A DNA stretch of 64,000 nucleotides from Desulfovibrio ferrophilus (GTDB lineage Bacteria > Desulfobacterota > Desulfovibrionia > Desulfovibrionales > Desulfovibrionaceae): positions 2,500,905 through 2,564,904 of the forward strand of contig NZ_AP017378.1 of assembly GCF_003966735.1 (NCBI RefSeq), in the 5' to 3' direction. Shown one piece after another: positions 26,924 to 35,440 of this stretch (position 1 is its first letter; every line of letters begins with the position of its first letter). The position numbers and the translations under genes are program-made. The notes below the pieces were generated by a model. That model did no database searches, was not told the origin of the DNA, and worked only from the letters and a program-made list of their open reading frames with translations.

Positions 26924-27288
26924 GCTTTCCGCGAGATAACCGTCTTTTGAAACGACCCCGGTTCCTTGCCTGCTATGAGCGGGGAAGGAAATTCCATTCC
27001 AGGCATTTCATTGTATTCGCGCTCCCCAATACCGCCCCACAGGCGACCTGGCGTCTTGGGGTGGCGGTGAGCAAGAAACTGGGGTCAGCGGTTCGTCGCA
27101 ACCGCATCAAGCGCCTCCTGAGGGAGTTCTTCCGCTTGCACAGGGCCGAACTGACGGCTCCCATTGACTACGTCGTAGTCCCCAAGCGCCATGTGGACGC
27201 CAAACGATTGGGCATGGCACTTGTTCAGGAAGAACTCTCGGCACTGGTGGCCAAATCATTAAAAGCACCAGGCCCTACCGCGGGTTGA
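26911..27288 (+). CDS. rnpA: Ribonuclease P protein component (start uncertain)
   Basis: RNase P protein subunit: conserved start of fold [20 protein letters not shown], then HFIVFALPN and the RNR signature [16 protein letters not shown]. The frame overlaps the end of rpmH, and no ATG or GTG exists near the domain start. Candidates are ATT 26911 (AAGGGA 8 bases upstream), TTG 26947 (would cut the domain) or TTG 26767, which would read through the whole of rpmH in another frame, as known for Thermus. I give the first as the most conservative extent. yidD begins just after the stop. Confidence 0.85.
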   Translation: MISLSFPRDNRLLKRPRFLACYERGRKFHSRHFIVFALPNTAPQATWRLGVAVSKKLGSAVRRNRIKRLLREFFRLHRAELTAPIDYVVVPKRHVDAKRLGMALVQEELSALVAKSLKAPGPTAG

Positions 27289-27308
27289 ATCCCGCAGGCA
27301 ATAAGAGC

Positions 27309-27581
27309 ATGAGAACCGCACTCTGTCTGCTCATTCGCGCCTATCAGCGCGCCATTTCTCCCTTATTCCCGCCATCGTGTCGGTTCGTCCCCACTTGCTC
27401 GTCATACGCCATCGAAGCCCTCACCGTTCACGGTGCTCTCAAGGGGTCCTGGCTTACCCTGCGCCGCTTGCTGCGCTGCCACCCCTTGTGCAAGGGAGGT
27501 CTCGATCCCGTGCCTCCCAGACCGGACTCGGCCGCAGGGTCCCCAACAGCCAACATCCACACAGGTATGAACAATGGATAA
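27309..27581 (+). CDS. yidD: Membrane protein insertion efficiency factor
   Basis: A 90-residue YidD protein with the family pattern [31 protein letters not shown] and [14 protein letters not shown], including the three conserved cysteines. It is thought to assist YidC/Sec insertion at the inner membrane. It overlaps the yidC start by 8 bases. A TTG at 27285 overlapping the rnpA stop is an alternative start. Confidence 0.95.
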   Translation: MRTALCLLIRAYQRAISPLFPPSCRFVPTCSSYAIEALTVHGALKGSWLTLRRLLRCHPLCKGGLDPVPPRPDSAAGSPTANIHTGMNNG

Positions 27582-29178
27582 TGACAATACAAAACGTACG
27601 TTGATCGCCATTGGCCTCTCCACCCTGATCCTGCTGGGCTGGACGTATTTCTTTTCCCCCCAGCCCCAGCCCGCACAGGCGCCTGCCGAGCAGGCTGCGA
27701 CCATGCAGAATTCCCCGGCAACGGCATCCGTTCCGGCGGAACCCAAAGAGGCTCCCGCCTTCGTTCCGGTCGATGGCCAGGATGTGGTGGTCGAGACCCC
27801 TTTGTTCAAGGCCGTCCTCAATTCCGCAGGCGGTATCCTGACCGACTTCGAACTCAAGAATTACACGACCAGCATTGAGCCCGGTGCTCCCCAGGTGAAT
27901 CTGGTGTCCTCCGCCGCCATGGACAAAGGCCTGCTGGGTATCCTTTGGAATGGTCAGGGCTCCTGGCGCAGCGGCCAGTGGGCCGCGCCCGAGCAGACCC
28001 GGGTTACCGTTTCCGAAGGTGACGAGACCAACGTCACCTTCTCCGGTGTGTTTGGCGGGTTGGCCATTGTGCGCACCCTGACTTTCAAGGCCGATTCCTA
28101 CCTGATCAAGGAAGACATCGCCCTGACCAACACCTCGACGACCCCCATCTCGGGTCGCCTGGGCTTCACCCTGGCCAGCAAGCCCCTGACCCACCCTGAC
28201 GATCGTTACAACATGACCCGTGTCTCCTGGCTCGACGCCGAAGGCACTGACAACGAGAATGACCGCGAAGATCTGGGTGCTGGAGTCTCCCGCCTCGATG
28301 GCGTGGGCTGGGGCGCTATCCAGTCCAACTATTTCGTCCTGGCCGTAGCCCCCGAAGCGGGCAACCTGGCCATGCACGCCAAATATGCCGGCGATCTGTT
28401 CCGCATCCAGATGGATAAGGAAAACATCGATCTGGCTCAGGGCACTCAGGTAAACGTTGGCAACAACTACTACTTGGGTCCCATCAGCGAGAACTTCCTT
28501 GCAGGCACCCCCAACGGCCTGGAAAGCATCGTGACCTACGGGTTCTTCGATGTCCTGGCCAAGCCCTTGCTGCAACTGCTGAACTTCCTGTACGGCATGG
28601 TCGGCAACTGGGGTGTCGCCATCATCCTGCTGACCGTCATCATCAAGATCGTGTTCTGGCCGCTCTCCAACAAGAGCTACAAGTCCATGAACAAGATGAA
28701 GAAGATTCAGCCGCTCATGGCCAAAGTCCGCGAGCAGTACAAAGATGACCGCCAGAAGATGAACGAAGAGATGATGCGGCTGTACAAGACCTACAAGGTC
28801 AACCCGGCTGGCGGCTGCCTGCCGATGATGATGCAGATCCCCGTATTCTTCGGCCTGTACCAGGCACTGCTTGGAGCCATTGAGCTTCGCCATGCCTCGT
28901 TCATCGCCCACGTGCCCTTCACTGACATCGTCTGGCTGGCCGACCTTTCGGCCAAGGATCCCTTCTACGTCACGCCGCTGATCATGGGTGCATCCATGTT
29001 CCTGCAGCAGAAAATGACTCCTTCGCCCGGCGACCCGACCCAGGCCAAGGTGATGCTGTTCATGCCGGTCATCTTCACCTTCCTGTTCCTGAACTTCCCT
29101 TCGGGGCTGGTTGTGTACTGGATGGTGAACAACGTCCTGTCTATCGCCCAGCAGTGGATGCTGACCCGCGACGCCTAA
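27574..29178 (+). CDS. yidC: Membrane protein insertase YidC
   Basis: A 534-residue insertase of the Gram-negative type: N-terminal membrane anchor (7-27), a large periplasmic domain (about 30-335) and the five-helix insertase core. The core has [20 protein letters not shown], the cytoplasmic helical hairpin with [14 protein letters not shown], and [20 protein letters not shown]. The conserved Arg of the hydrophilic groove is not separately checked, since the family varies there. Operon with yidD upstream and jag 57 bases downstream. Confidence 0.97.
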   Translation: MDNDNTKRTLIAIGLSTLILLGWTYFFSPQPQPAQAPAEQAATMQNSPATASVPAEPKEAPAFVPVDGQDVVVETPLFKAVLNSAGGILTDFELKNYTTSIEPGAPQVNLVSSAAMDKGLLGILWNGQGSWRSGQWAAPEQTRVTVSEGDETNVTFSGVFGGLAIVRTLTFKADSYLIKEDIALTNTSTTPISGRLGFTLASKPLTHPDDRYNMTRVSWLDAEGTDNENDREDLGAGVSRLDGVGWGAIQSNYFVLAVAPEAGNLAMHAKYAGDLFRIQMDKENIDLAQGTQVNVGNNYYLGPISENFLAGTPNGLESIVTYGFFDVLAKPLLQLLNFLYGMVGNWGVAIILLTVIIKIVFWPLSNKSYKSMNKMKKIQPLMAKVREQYKDDRQKMNEEMMRLYKTYKVNPAGGCLPMMMQIPVFFGLYQALLGAIELRHASFIAHVPFTDIVWLADLSAKDPFYVTPLIMGASMFLQQKMTPSPGDPTQAKVMLFMPVIFTFLFLNFPSGLVVYWMVNNVLSIAQQWMLTRDA

Positions 29179-29235
29179 CGGCGTCGCGCAGGCTGGCACC
29201 GGTAGCTCCCCCTGGTATCATTGCAAGGAGTTCTG

Positions 29236-30249
29236 ATGAGCGAGTTCAAGGAATTCACGGGCAAAGGCGTAGACGACGCCATCGAAGCTGCGTGCACGCA
29301 CTTTGCCCTTTCCAGAGAGAAACTAGAGATCGAGATCATCTCCGGCGGATCGGCAGGTATCTTCGGCCTGATGGGCAAGAAGAAGGCTGTGGTTCGCGCC
29401 AAGCGCCGCGAGAAGCGTCAGCCTTTTGCTGATCTGCAACGTGACGCAGCGACCAAACGTCGTGAAGAGCCTTCGGTACAGGAAGCCAAGCCGCAGGTCG
29501 AACAGACTCCGCGTGAGGAAGCGAAACCACGCACCGAGGTTAGGCCCGCAAGCGAACCGAAGCCACGCCGCGAGGCAAAGCCCGAACCCCGTCGCGAGAA
29601 CAAACCGGCTCCGGCACGTGCCCCTCGGCCCGAACGAGAGAAGGAGACAGCTCCGCGGCGCGATCCCGCACCGGAGCCTCGTCGCAAAACTCAATCCGAA
29701 CCGACTAGGCGCCCCCAGAACGTTGATCCCCGCCCTGCGGCAACGCCTCCTGACGCCCAAGCCCTCGAAGACGCTGTCCGCGAGGTTCTGGTCAAACTGC
29801 TGGAGCCCATTGTCGGCGAAACCAAGCTGGTCTTCAGCCAGGAGTCCGGACGCCTCAAGGTCCTCATCGATGACGAGCCCAACTCCGGCCTGATCATTGG
29901 CCGCGAGGGCCAGACCATCACGGCTCTGCAATACATTACCAATCGCATCGTCGCCCGCAAGTTCCAGACTTCGGTCCGCGTCCATCTGGATGCAGGCGAC
30001 TACCGCGACAAACAGGACGACAACCTGCGCAAGCTGGCTTTGTATCTGGCTGACAAGGCCAAGAATCAGGGCCGGACGCAGAGCACCAAGCCGCTGTCTT
30101 CCTATCATCGCCGCCTGGTCCACCTGGCCTTGCAGGACGATGCCAGCATCGCCACCCGTTCCAAGGGTGAGGGACCGCTCAAGCGCGTGCTGATCTACCC
30201 CGCAAACGACAATCGCCGCGGCGGAGGACGTCAGCAGCAGCGGGCCTAG
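29236..30249 (+). CDS. jag: Jag/KhpB-type RNA-binding protein (Jag-N, KH, R3H)
   Basis: A 337-residue protein: Jag-N domain (1-52: FTGKGVDDAIEAAC, ISGGSAGIFGLMGKKKA), a long Pro/Arg/Glu-rich linker (about 60-180) with repeated EAKP/EPRR units, a KH domain (GLIIGREGQTITALQYITN) and an R3H domain (LSSYHRRLVHLAL). It binds RNA and is tied to YidC in gene order. The linker is longer than in most relatives. Start ATG 29236 has AAGGAG 6 bases upstream. mnmE, often next in this cluster, is absent. Confidence 0.95.
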   Translation: MSEFKEFTGKGVDDAIEAACTHFALSREKLEIEIISGGSAGIFGLMGKKKAVVRAKRREKRQPFADLQRDAATKRREEPSVQEAKPQVEQTPREEAKPRTEVRPASEPKPRREAKPEPRRENKPAPARAPRPEREKETAPRRDPAPEPRRKTQSEPTRRPQNVDPRPAATPPDAQALEDAVREVLVKLLEPIVGETKLVFSQESGRLKVLIDDEPNSGLIIGREGQTITALQYITNRIVARKFQTSVRVHLDAGDYRDKQDDNLRKLALYLADKAKNQGRTQSTKPLSSYHRRLVHLALQDDASIATRSKGEGPLKRVLIYPANDNRRGGGRQQQRA

Positions 30250-30307
30250 CAACACGACTCCAGGCGGATGACCGCAGCTAGCGCTTCGCTATGCGGACTC
30301 GACAAAT

Positions 30308-30343
30308 CAAAAGGGGAACTCCAAACGGAGTTCCCCTTTTTTT
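30308..30343 (+). terminator. Intrinsic terminator of the rpmH-jag cluster
   Basis: AAGGGGAACTCC pairs perfectly with GGAGTTCCCCTT around AAAC, followed by TTTTTTT. It may also serve the convergent decarboxylase gene. Confidence 0.9.
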
Positions 30344-30374
30344 CATGGGCTCGAAAAGTATCCTGAAAAATACA

Positions 30375-31673
30375 TTATTCCCAAAAACGCAGGACCTGTT
30401 CCACGCTTTCCCGTGCCCGCAGGATCGTGAAGCGCGGGCCTTCTTCACTACGCGTCATGCCCAGCACCGCTGGCATCTGGCGCGAATTATAGCGGGACCA
30501 CATGGAGAGGGTGTAAGCGCCCACATCCCGAAAACAGACAGCATCTCCCTGCTCAAGAAGCGGCAGCGACACATCACGGGCAGGCAGATCTCCTTGAAAG
30601 CACAAGGGCCCGGCAATGGTCTGCACAACGGCCTCGCCAGCCTTGATCTGCCCGGAACCATCAACAGCCAGCACATCATGATGCCAATCGCCGGGGTTGT
30701 AGCATTTGCGCAGAAACATATCCGCCCCAAGATGCGTCACAGCGGTGACCACTCCGGCTTGTGTTTTCACGTATTCCACGCGGGCAGCAGCAAAGGCCGC
30801 GTTGGCATGGATGGCCCGTCCGAATTCCGTGGCAATGCGATAGCGCCCCGACCAGAGTTCCGGGCATCTTTGGCGCAAGGCCTGGGCGTAGTCCATCAGG
30901 GATGATTTGGGTTCGGAATCCCTATAGGTTGCGGGTAAGCCCCCCCCGATGTCCAGCAGACGAATCCGCTCCGGCAACCGCGAATTGATCTCCTCGGCCA
31001 GATCGAGCAGGGTCCGCACCCCGGCACAGAGTTGCTCCAGAGAACAGCCCTGAGAACCAACATGAGAATGCAACCCGGTCAACCATGAATAGCGCTCAAA
31101 AGCGGCCAGAATCTCATCACGGCACTCGCTCACTGGGACGCCGAATTTGGAATATTGACCTGCCACTGAGGTCGTGGCGATAGCCCCTGCCCCAACCTGC
31201 GGGTTGACGCGCAAGCCAATCCCACCGTGGAGCTTCGCAGCACCAATGCTCGCTCCCCCCAGCAGCCCGGCCATGCGCTCAAGTTCCTGAAAATTGTCGG
31301 CATTAAGGACAATCCCGCGTTCTAAAGCCAAGCGCAATTCGGCATGGGTCTTGGCAGGGGAATCAAACAGGATGCGCTCCGGCCCGAAACCGGCCCCAAG
31401 GGCCAATTCCAACTCGGGCAGGGATGCGGCTTCGGCCCCTATACAGGGATGCTCGTCGGCCAATCGCCGCAGCACTGCAGGGAGGGGGTTGGCCTTGACC
31501 GCCACGGCATGCAATGTGCCCTCTGGAAATGCCTGTCTGGCTTCCTGCAATCGCGAACGCAGCCGGTCGAGATCATAGATGATCAGACTTGTATCTTCGC
31601 TGCCCATCAGCCCCCGCTCCATGGCCGATTGCAGGGCCCGAGCCACCTCCAAGGGTGTCATTCGAATGTCCAT
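30375..31673 (-). CDS. Fold III PLP-dependent decarboxylase, LysA-like
   Basis: A 432-residue enzyme of the Orn/DAP/Arg decarboxylase type: PLP Lys in HAVAVKANPLPA, barrel motifs GLHSHVGSQG and LLDIGGGLPATY, and the C-terminal active-site GPLCFQGD with catalytic Cys, then DVGAYTLSMWSRYNSRQMPA. The last motif is where substrate is read. Against the usual DAP decarboxylase pattern (GAY..SM.S.YN..P) it agrees well, so diaminopimelate decarboxylation to lysine is plausible, but a related diamine-forming reaction cannot be excluded. Monocistronic. Confidence 0.82.
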   Translation of the reverse strand: MDIRMTPLEVARALQSAMERGLMGSEDTSLIIYDLDRLRSRLQEARQAFPEGTLHAVAVKANPLPAVLRRLADEHPCIGAEAASLPELELALGAGFGPERILFDSPAKTHAELRLALERGIVLNADNFQELERMAGLLGGASIGAAKLHGGIGLRVNPQVGAGAIATTSVAGQYSKFGVPVSECRDEILAAFERYSWLTGLHSHVGSQGCSLEQLCAGVRTLLDLAEEINSRLPERIRLLDIGGGLPATYRDSEPKSSLMDYAQALRQRCPELWSGRYRIATEFGRAIHANAAFAAARVEYVKTQAGVVTAVTHLGADMFLRKCYNPGDWHHDVLAVDGSGQIKAGEAVVQTIAGPLCFQGDLPARDVSLPLLEQGDAVCFRDVGAYTLSMWSRYNSRQMPAVLGMTRSEEGPRFTILRARESVEQVLRFWE

Positions 31674-31797
31674 GACCCCATGCTAATCCCTGCCTGCCGG
31701 ATTGGGAAGCCTTGACAGGGCCTGTTTTTTACCGCATTCCACGCCGGGTGGGGAGGGCATCCCACACCCCGCTCAATGACCACACAGGAAGAACGAA

Positions 31798-32337
31798 ATG
31801 GTAGCTTTCAGCACCAGACAGACAGACGAAGGTTGCGTCACCCTGATCGGCATGGCCGGTGCAGGGAAGACCACTGTGGGCAAGGCCCTGGCCGAGCATC
31901 TGCAATGGGCCCACATGGATACTGACCACCTTCTCGAGTCCTTCTTTGGCCGCCCTTTGCAAGATATCTTCGATGCTCTCGGTCGCGAGAGCTTTATTCG
32001 GACCGAAGAGGAAATCGTTACGCAGATTTTTGCCAAGCGTGCTGTCATTTCCACCGGCGGCAGCGTCATCTACGGAGCCGAAGCCATCGCGCGCCTGAAC
32101 ACACTTGGTCCTCTGGTCCATCTCGACCCCGGCGTTGAGACCACCTGTGCTCGTGTAGGCGGCGCCCAGGGACGTGGCCTTGCCATCGCCGACGGGCAGA
32201 CCGTCCAGGATCTCTACAACGAACGCAAGCCGCTCTACGAGCAGATCGCCGACCTCACGCTGGACACCGCCAGCCTGTCCCCCGAGGATTGCGCCAGGCA
32301 TATCGCGGATTGGCTTGCCCATCAGGATAAATCATGA
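31798..32337 (+). CDS. Shikimate kinase-like P-loop kinase
   Basis: A 179-residue small-molecule kinase: Walker A GMAGAGKTTVG, DTDHLLESFFG, then STGGSVIYG where shikimate kinases have GGG, and the C-terminal YNERKPLYEQIADLTLD lid/adenine region. The altered GGS suggests a different acceptor. I recall, without being able to check, a shikimate-kinase-like protein proposed as the missing homoserine kinase in Desulfovibrio; this could be its counterpart. The stop overlaps the next gene by 4 bases. Confidence 0.8.
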   Translation: MVAFSTRQTDEGCVTLIGMAGAGKTTVGKALAEHLQWAHMDTDHLLESFFGRPLQDIFDALGRESFIRTEEEIVTQIFAKRAVISTGGSVIYGAEAIARLNTLGPLVHLDPGVETTCARVGGAQGRGLAIADGQTVQDLYNERKPLYEQIADLTLDTASLSPEDCARHIADWLAHQDKS

Positions 32338-32915
32338 AACGCAACCGCACCGGCGTATTCCGCCGCCTGGAAGCCCTGTACGCACGCATGCAACAGGCTT
32401 ACGACACCACCGTAGGCGAGACGGGATTTACCTGTCAGGGCTGCGAGAACAACTGCTGCACCAGCTATTTCCAGCACCATACTTATGTAGAGTGGAGTTT
32501 TCTGTTCAAGGGACTGGATGACCTGCCCGCTGAAAAGCGCGAGCAGTACATGACCCGTGCTCAGGACTATGTCCATGCCGCTCAGGACTCCCTGAACAAG
32601 GGCGAACGGCCTTCGGCCATGTGCCCTCTGAACGATGACGGATTGTGCGGATTGTATCGCCATCGCTTGATGATCTGCCGACTGCACGGGGTTCCGCACG
32701 TGCTGGCCGGACGGATGGGACAACTCAACGAATACCCCGGTTGTTTCCGCTTTCCCAACGAGGCCGGTGCAAACCCACTGGACCGCACCCCCTTGTACCG
32801 GGAACTTGCCAAGCTGGAGATGGATTTCCTGGGTTCTCGCATGGCTCGCCTGCCCAAAGTCAACTTGACTCTTGCCGAAATGATGGTGCAAGGTCCTCCT
32901 AAGCTCACAACCTAA
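32334..32915 (+). CDS. YkgJ-type Cys-cluster protein
   Basis: A 193-residue cytosolic protein with CQGCENNCCTS near residue 37 and CPLNDDGLCGLYRHRLMICRLHG near 99, the arrangement of the YkgJ/UPF0153 family thought to bind zinc or an Fe-S cluster. A further Cys lies at GCFRFPN. Function unknown. Coupled by a 4-base overlap to the kinase upstream and 16 bases from the lipoprotein gene downstream, so all three are probably one transcript. Confidence 0.82.
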   Translation: MKRNRTGVFRRLEALYARMQQAYDTTVGETGFTCQGCENNCCTSYFQHHTYVEWSFLFKGLDDLPAEKREQYMTRAQDYVHAAQDSLNKGERPSAMCPLNDDGLCGLYRHRLMICRLHGVPHVLAGRMGQLNEYPGCFRFPNEAGANPLDRTPLYRELAKLEMDFLGSRMARLPKVNLTLAEMMVQGPPKLTT

Positions 32916-32931
32916 GCCCTTGGAAGCACCG

Positions 32932-33417
32932 ATGAAACGCCTGATCGCCTGCCTTGCGATCATCATAAGCCTGACAGCCCTGTGGGGCTGCTCCAGCACC
33001 AACGTCAAGCACCTTGCCCGGCAGCCCTGGACTCTGGATGCCAATCAAAGTTTGGCAATGAAGTTCTGGCGTTTCGACTACCGTATCGTCCCCACCAATG
33101 ACCAGTTCAGCGTATGCGGTTCGGCTCTTCCTTTGAGTGACGCCATCCCCGCCTGGGCCAATCAAGTGGCTGACATCTGGTTTGCCGCCTATCTCTCCGA
33201 CGCCAGCGGCAAGGTAATCGCGCAGGACCTGCGCGTGTTTGAGCCTGGCTCTCTGGACAGGGATTCGGGCATCGGCTTCGAATTCCGCTTAAAACCCGAA
33301 ACTCTTCCCACCAGAAACGAATTGTTCATCACCTTTGGCTACCGCATGAAACTCACTGGTGACCGCGGCAAGAATGAAGTCTTCTTTGCCAGTGAAGGCG
33401 CCATGACCCGTTTCTAA
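32932..33417 (+). CDS. Hypothetical lipoprotein
   Basis: A 161-residue protein. The signal sequence MKRLIACLAIIISLTALWGC ends at a lipobox Cys (LWGC), giving an outer- or inner-membrane-anchored lipoprotein; Ser-Ser after the Cys favours the outer membrane. The mature part is beta-rich (FRFDYRIVPT..., FITFGYRMKLT) with no family recognised. Start 32932 is favoured by the signal peptide; GGAAG precedes it. Confidence 0.8.
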   Translation: MKRLIACLAIIISLTALWGCSSTNVKHLARQPWTLDANQSLAMKFWRFDYRIVPTNDQFSVCGSALPLSDAIPAWANQVADIWFAAYLSDASGKVIAQDLRVFEPGSLDRDSGIGFEFRLKPETLPTRNELFITFGYRMKLTGDRGKNEVFFASEGAMTRF

Positions 33418-33539
33418 CTGCCCTTCCCCTCTCCGCGCTTCCCCCATTGCCGCGACAGCGGAAACCCGCTATATTCGAGATGATTTTCGATCGCCTTGCT
33501 GCGATCATTTTATGATCACGATGCGCGCAGGAGGTCTGC

Positions 33540-34169
33540 ATGGCCAGCCCAAAAAGCTCTTTTCTGGTTCGAAACTTTCTCAAATACTCCGTCATCTTCG
33601 GTGAGGGGTCCAAAGGGGACTCCGCCTATCTGCTCAAGGAAGGGCGCGTTGAAATCTCCAAGATGATGGACGGCAAAAAGAAAGTGTTCGCCATCCTGAA
33701 GCCCGTCTCGATGTTTGGCGAGATGGCCATCCTGCTGGGTGACGAAAAGCGCACAGCCACTGCTGTGGCCCTCGAAGATTCCAAGGTTGTCGAAATCAAG
33801 AACGACGATTTTCAGGAATACATCAGGCAAAGCCCACCCATGATCTCCACACTGCTCAACGTGCTGGTACACCGTCTGAAGACAGCAACCAGCAAATCCC
33901 TGCGTGTTCCGAATATTTTTGTGGGAATCTGTAATGTGTTCACCCTGTTTGGTAAACACGGAAATAGAAACCTAAACTATCTCGACTCGTTGAATTACCT
34001 GAGTTCTTCCTTCAATACCAACAAGGAAACCATCGACAAGGTTCTGGAAACTCTGGAGCAGGAGAAAATGATCGAATTTCGCATGAACGACCAGCGAGAA
34101 AAGACCATTTATCTCATCGAGATTGAAGATTTCGCTGCCAAGGCCGCCGAAAAACGCAAAGGCCTGTAG
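33540..34169 (+). CDS. Cyclic-nucleotide-binding (Crp/Fnr-like) regulator
   Basis: A 209-residue protein: a cNMP-binding beta-roll (about 10-120: YLLKEGRVEIS, MFGEMAILLGDEKRTATAVA, with the FGEMAxLx...RTATxxA phosphate-binding cassette), then a helical C-terminal part. That part holds a possible degenerate winged helix (FNTNKETIDKVLETLEQEKMIEF). No Cys for an Fe-S cluster as in Fnr. Whether it binds DNA is uncertain. AGGAGG precedes the ATG. Confidence 0.82.
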   Translation: MASPKSSFLVRNFLKYSVIFGEGSKGDSAYLLKEGRVEISKMMDGKKKVFAILKPVSMFGEMAILLGDEKRTATAVALEDSKVVEIKNDDFQEYIRQSPPMISTLLNVLVHRLKTATSKSLRVPNIFVGICNVFTLFGKHGNRNLNYLDSLNYLSSSFNTNKETIDKVLETLEQEKMIEFRMNDQREKTIYLIEIEDFAAKAAEKRKGL

Positions 34170-34193
34170 CCGATCACTCCCACCCATTCCATC

Positions 34194-34222
34194 AAGGGCG
34201 CTCCTGCGGGCGCCCTTCTTTG
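34194..34222 (+). terminator. Intrinsic terminator
   Basis: AAGGGCGC pairs with GCGCCCTT around a short loop and is followed by CTTTG, 25 bases after the cNMP-regulator stop. Confidence 0.7.
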
Positions 34223-34252
34223 CTCTCTGCCCCCCTGACTCAACAGTTTCCC

Positions 34253-34279
34253 TCAAGTTTTGACCGAACTCGCCGATAG
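34253..34279 (+). promoter_or_regulatory. Sigma-28 (FliA) promoter of the FlxA-like gene
   Basis: TCAAGTTT-N11-GCCGATAG against TAAAGTTT-N11-GCCGATAA: 14 of 16 positions with exact spacing, 21 bases before the FlxA-like ATG. Confidence 0.82.
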
Positions 34280-34299
34280 GATATCGAGAGGAGTCCGTC

Positions 34300-34767
34300 A
34301 TGCCGTCAATTTCTTTGGATGCTATGCTCGATGCAGCCCTGTCATTCACCATGGGCAAAAAGCAGGAGCCTGTGGTGGCCAAGCCCGTCGAGGAATCCAC
34401 GGGAGATCCCATGCGGGATTACGTGATCGAACTCTCCGAAACGGCCAAGAAGCTGGCTGCCGAAGACAACCCCTTTGACAATCTCTTGAATAAGGCTGGG
34501 CTGGGGGGAGGCTCGGGAGATACTTCGGAAGACGAGGGCACAAGCATCATCGACCAGTTGAAAGAACGTATCCAGCAATTGCAGGACGAAATCAGCGAAA
34601 TTCAGTCCAGTGACCTGTCTGCCGAAGAAAAACAGCAGCAACTGGCACTCAAACAGTCCGAGCTGGCCCAACTGCAATCGCAGTTGCAACAGCTATACGA
34701 TGATCAGCAGGGAGCTGGGGCCCAGGTCGGAGGTAGCAGTTTCATGAATACAGGCAGCCTGACCTAG
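34300..34767 (+). CDS. FlxA-like coiled-coil protein
   Basis: A 155-residue cytosolic protein. The second half is a Gln/Glu-rich coiled coil (IDQLKERIQQLQDEISEIQ, LSAEEKQQQLALKQSE) matching the FlxA-like pattern of enteric bacteria. E. coli flxA belongs to the FliA regulon, and this gene has an excellent sigma-28 promoter, so it is a late motility gene here too. Molecular role unknown. The N-terminal 70 residues (GDPMRDYVIELSETAKKL) have no known match. Monocistronic with its own terminator. Confidence 0.8.
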   Translation: MPSISLDAMLDAALSFTMGKKQEPVVAKPVEESTGDPMRDYVIELSETAKKLAAEDNPFDNLLNKAGLGGGSGDTSEDEGTSIIDQLKERIQQLQDEISEIQSSDLSAEEKQQQLALKQSELAQLQSQLQQLYDDQQGAGAQVGGSSFMNTGSLT

Positions 34768-34792
34768 GCAACTCTTCCCACTCGACACAACA

Positions 34793-34826
34793 AAGGCCCG
34801 GGCATATTCCCGGGCCTGTTCTTTTC
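34793..34826 (+). terminator. Intrinsic terminator after the FlxA-like gene
   Basis: AGGCCCGGG pairs with CCCGGGCCT around CATATT, followed by GTTCTTTT. Confidence 0.85.
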
Positions 34827-34928
34827 ATTGCCAGACGACCTTCTGGTCCAATCATCCCGACACCCTGCTCTTAATCTCCACTGAAGCAGGGACGCTGAGT
34901 CTCAAGACATCTACGAGCGAACCGGAAA

Positions 34929-35318
34929 TCAGTAATCGAATTTGGCTTCGAATTCGAAATCGGCAAGATGCCGGGGTTTGAGGGGAAAGCTTCCCGAGAA
35001 ATCACATCCGGCTTCCATGGACTCCAGCTTGAGCTTGCCCTTGCCATCGTAAGCGACAAACGAAGCAGAGACCTTGCCTTTGGCAACCACGAAACCGTCC
35101 TCGAATTCAAATTCGAAAATTGAATTCTTCTGGTCGAGCAGCCCCGTTGCCACGGACTTGCCAAAGACCCAGGCCTCGACCTTGACCTGAGGCGGATAGG
35201 TCTTGCCCGCATCCCATTTCAAGGTCACGCACTGCAGCAGGACATCTCCCGTGTTCTCGGCATGGGTAGGCACTGCCAATACAAGGACCAGCACTAGCGC
35301 CGCGATGATTCTATACAT
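34929..35318 (-). CDS. Small exported protein, function unknown
   Basis: A 129-residue protein. The start MYRIIAALVLVLVLAVPTHA is a signal peptide with cleavage after AHA-type THA. The mature domain is beta-rich with two Cys (LLQCVTLKW, MEAGCDFSG), which may form a disulfide in the periplasm. GGGGAG precedes ATG 35318; an earlier in-frame start lacks both signal peptide and ribosome site. Family not recognised. Confidence 0.75.
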   Translation of the reverse strand: MYRIIAALVLVLVLAVPTHAENTGDVLLQCVTLKWDAGKTYPPQVKVEAWVFGKSVATGLLDQKNSIFEFEFEDGFVVAKGKVSASFVAYDGKGKLKLESMEAGCDFSGSFPLKPRHLADFEFEAKFDY

Positions 35319-35373
35319 AGTCACTCCCCTGTTCCAGACATCATAGCAGACCCGGCCCGGGCCTCCAAACATA

Positions 35374-35404
35374 ACCGCCCGCCCTGTGCATGACAGGACG
35401 GGCG
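35374..35404 (-). terminator. Terminator-like hairpin after hemC
   Basis: CCGCCCG-CCTGT pairs with ACAGG-CGGGCGG (one mismatch), 37 bases past the hemC stop. The T tract is short, so termination may be partial. Confidence 0.6.
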
Positions 35405-35440
35405 GAACTATTGATGGATCAGGAGCACGGTTCCGGGTGA

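Noticed and set aside
27454-29199. A 581-codon open frame antisense to yidC
   Set aside because: It is the low-stop antisense frame of a GC-rich gene. The translation is repetitive in His/Gly/Gln with no motif, and the plus strand encodes a textbook YidC.
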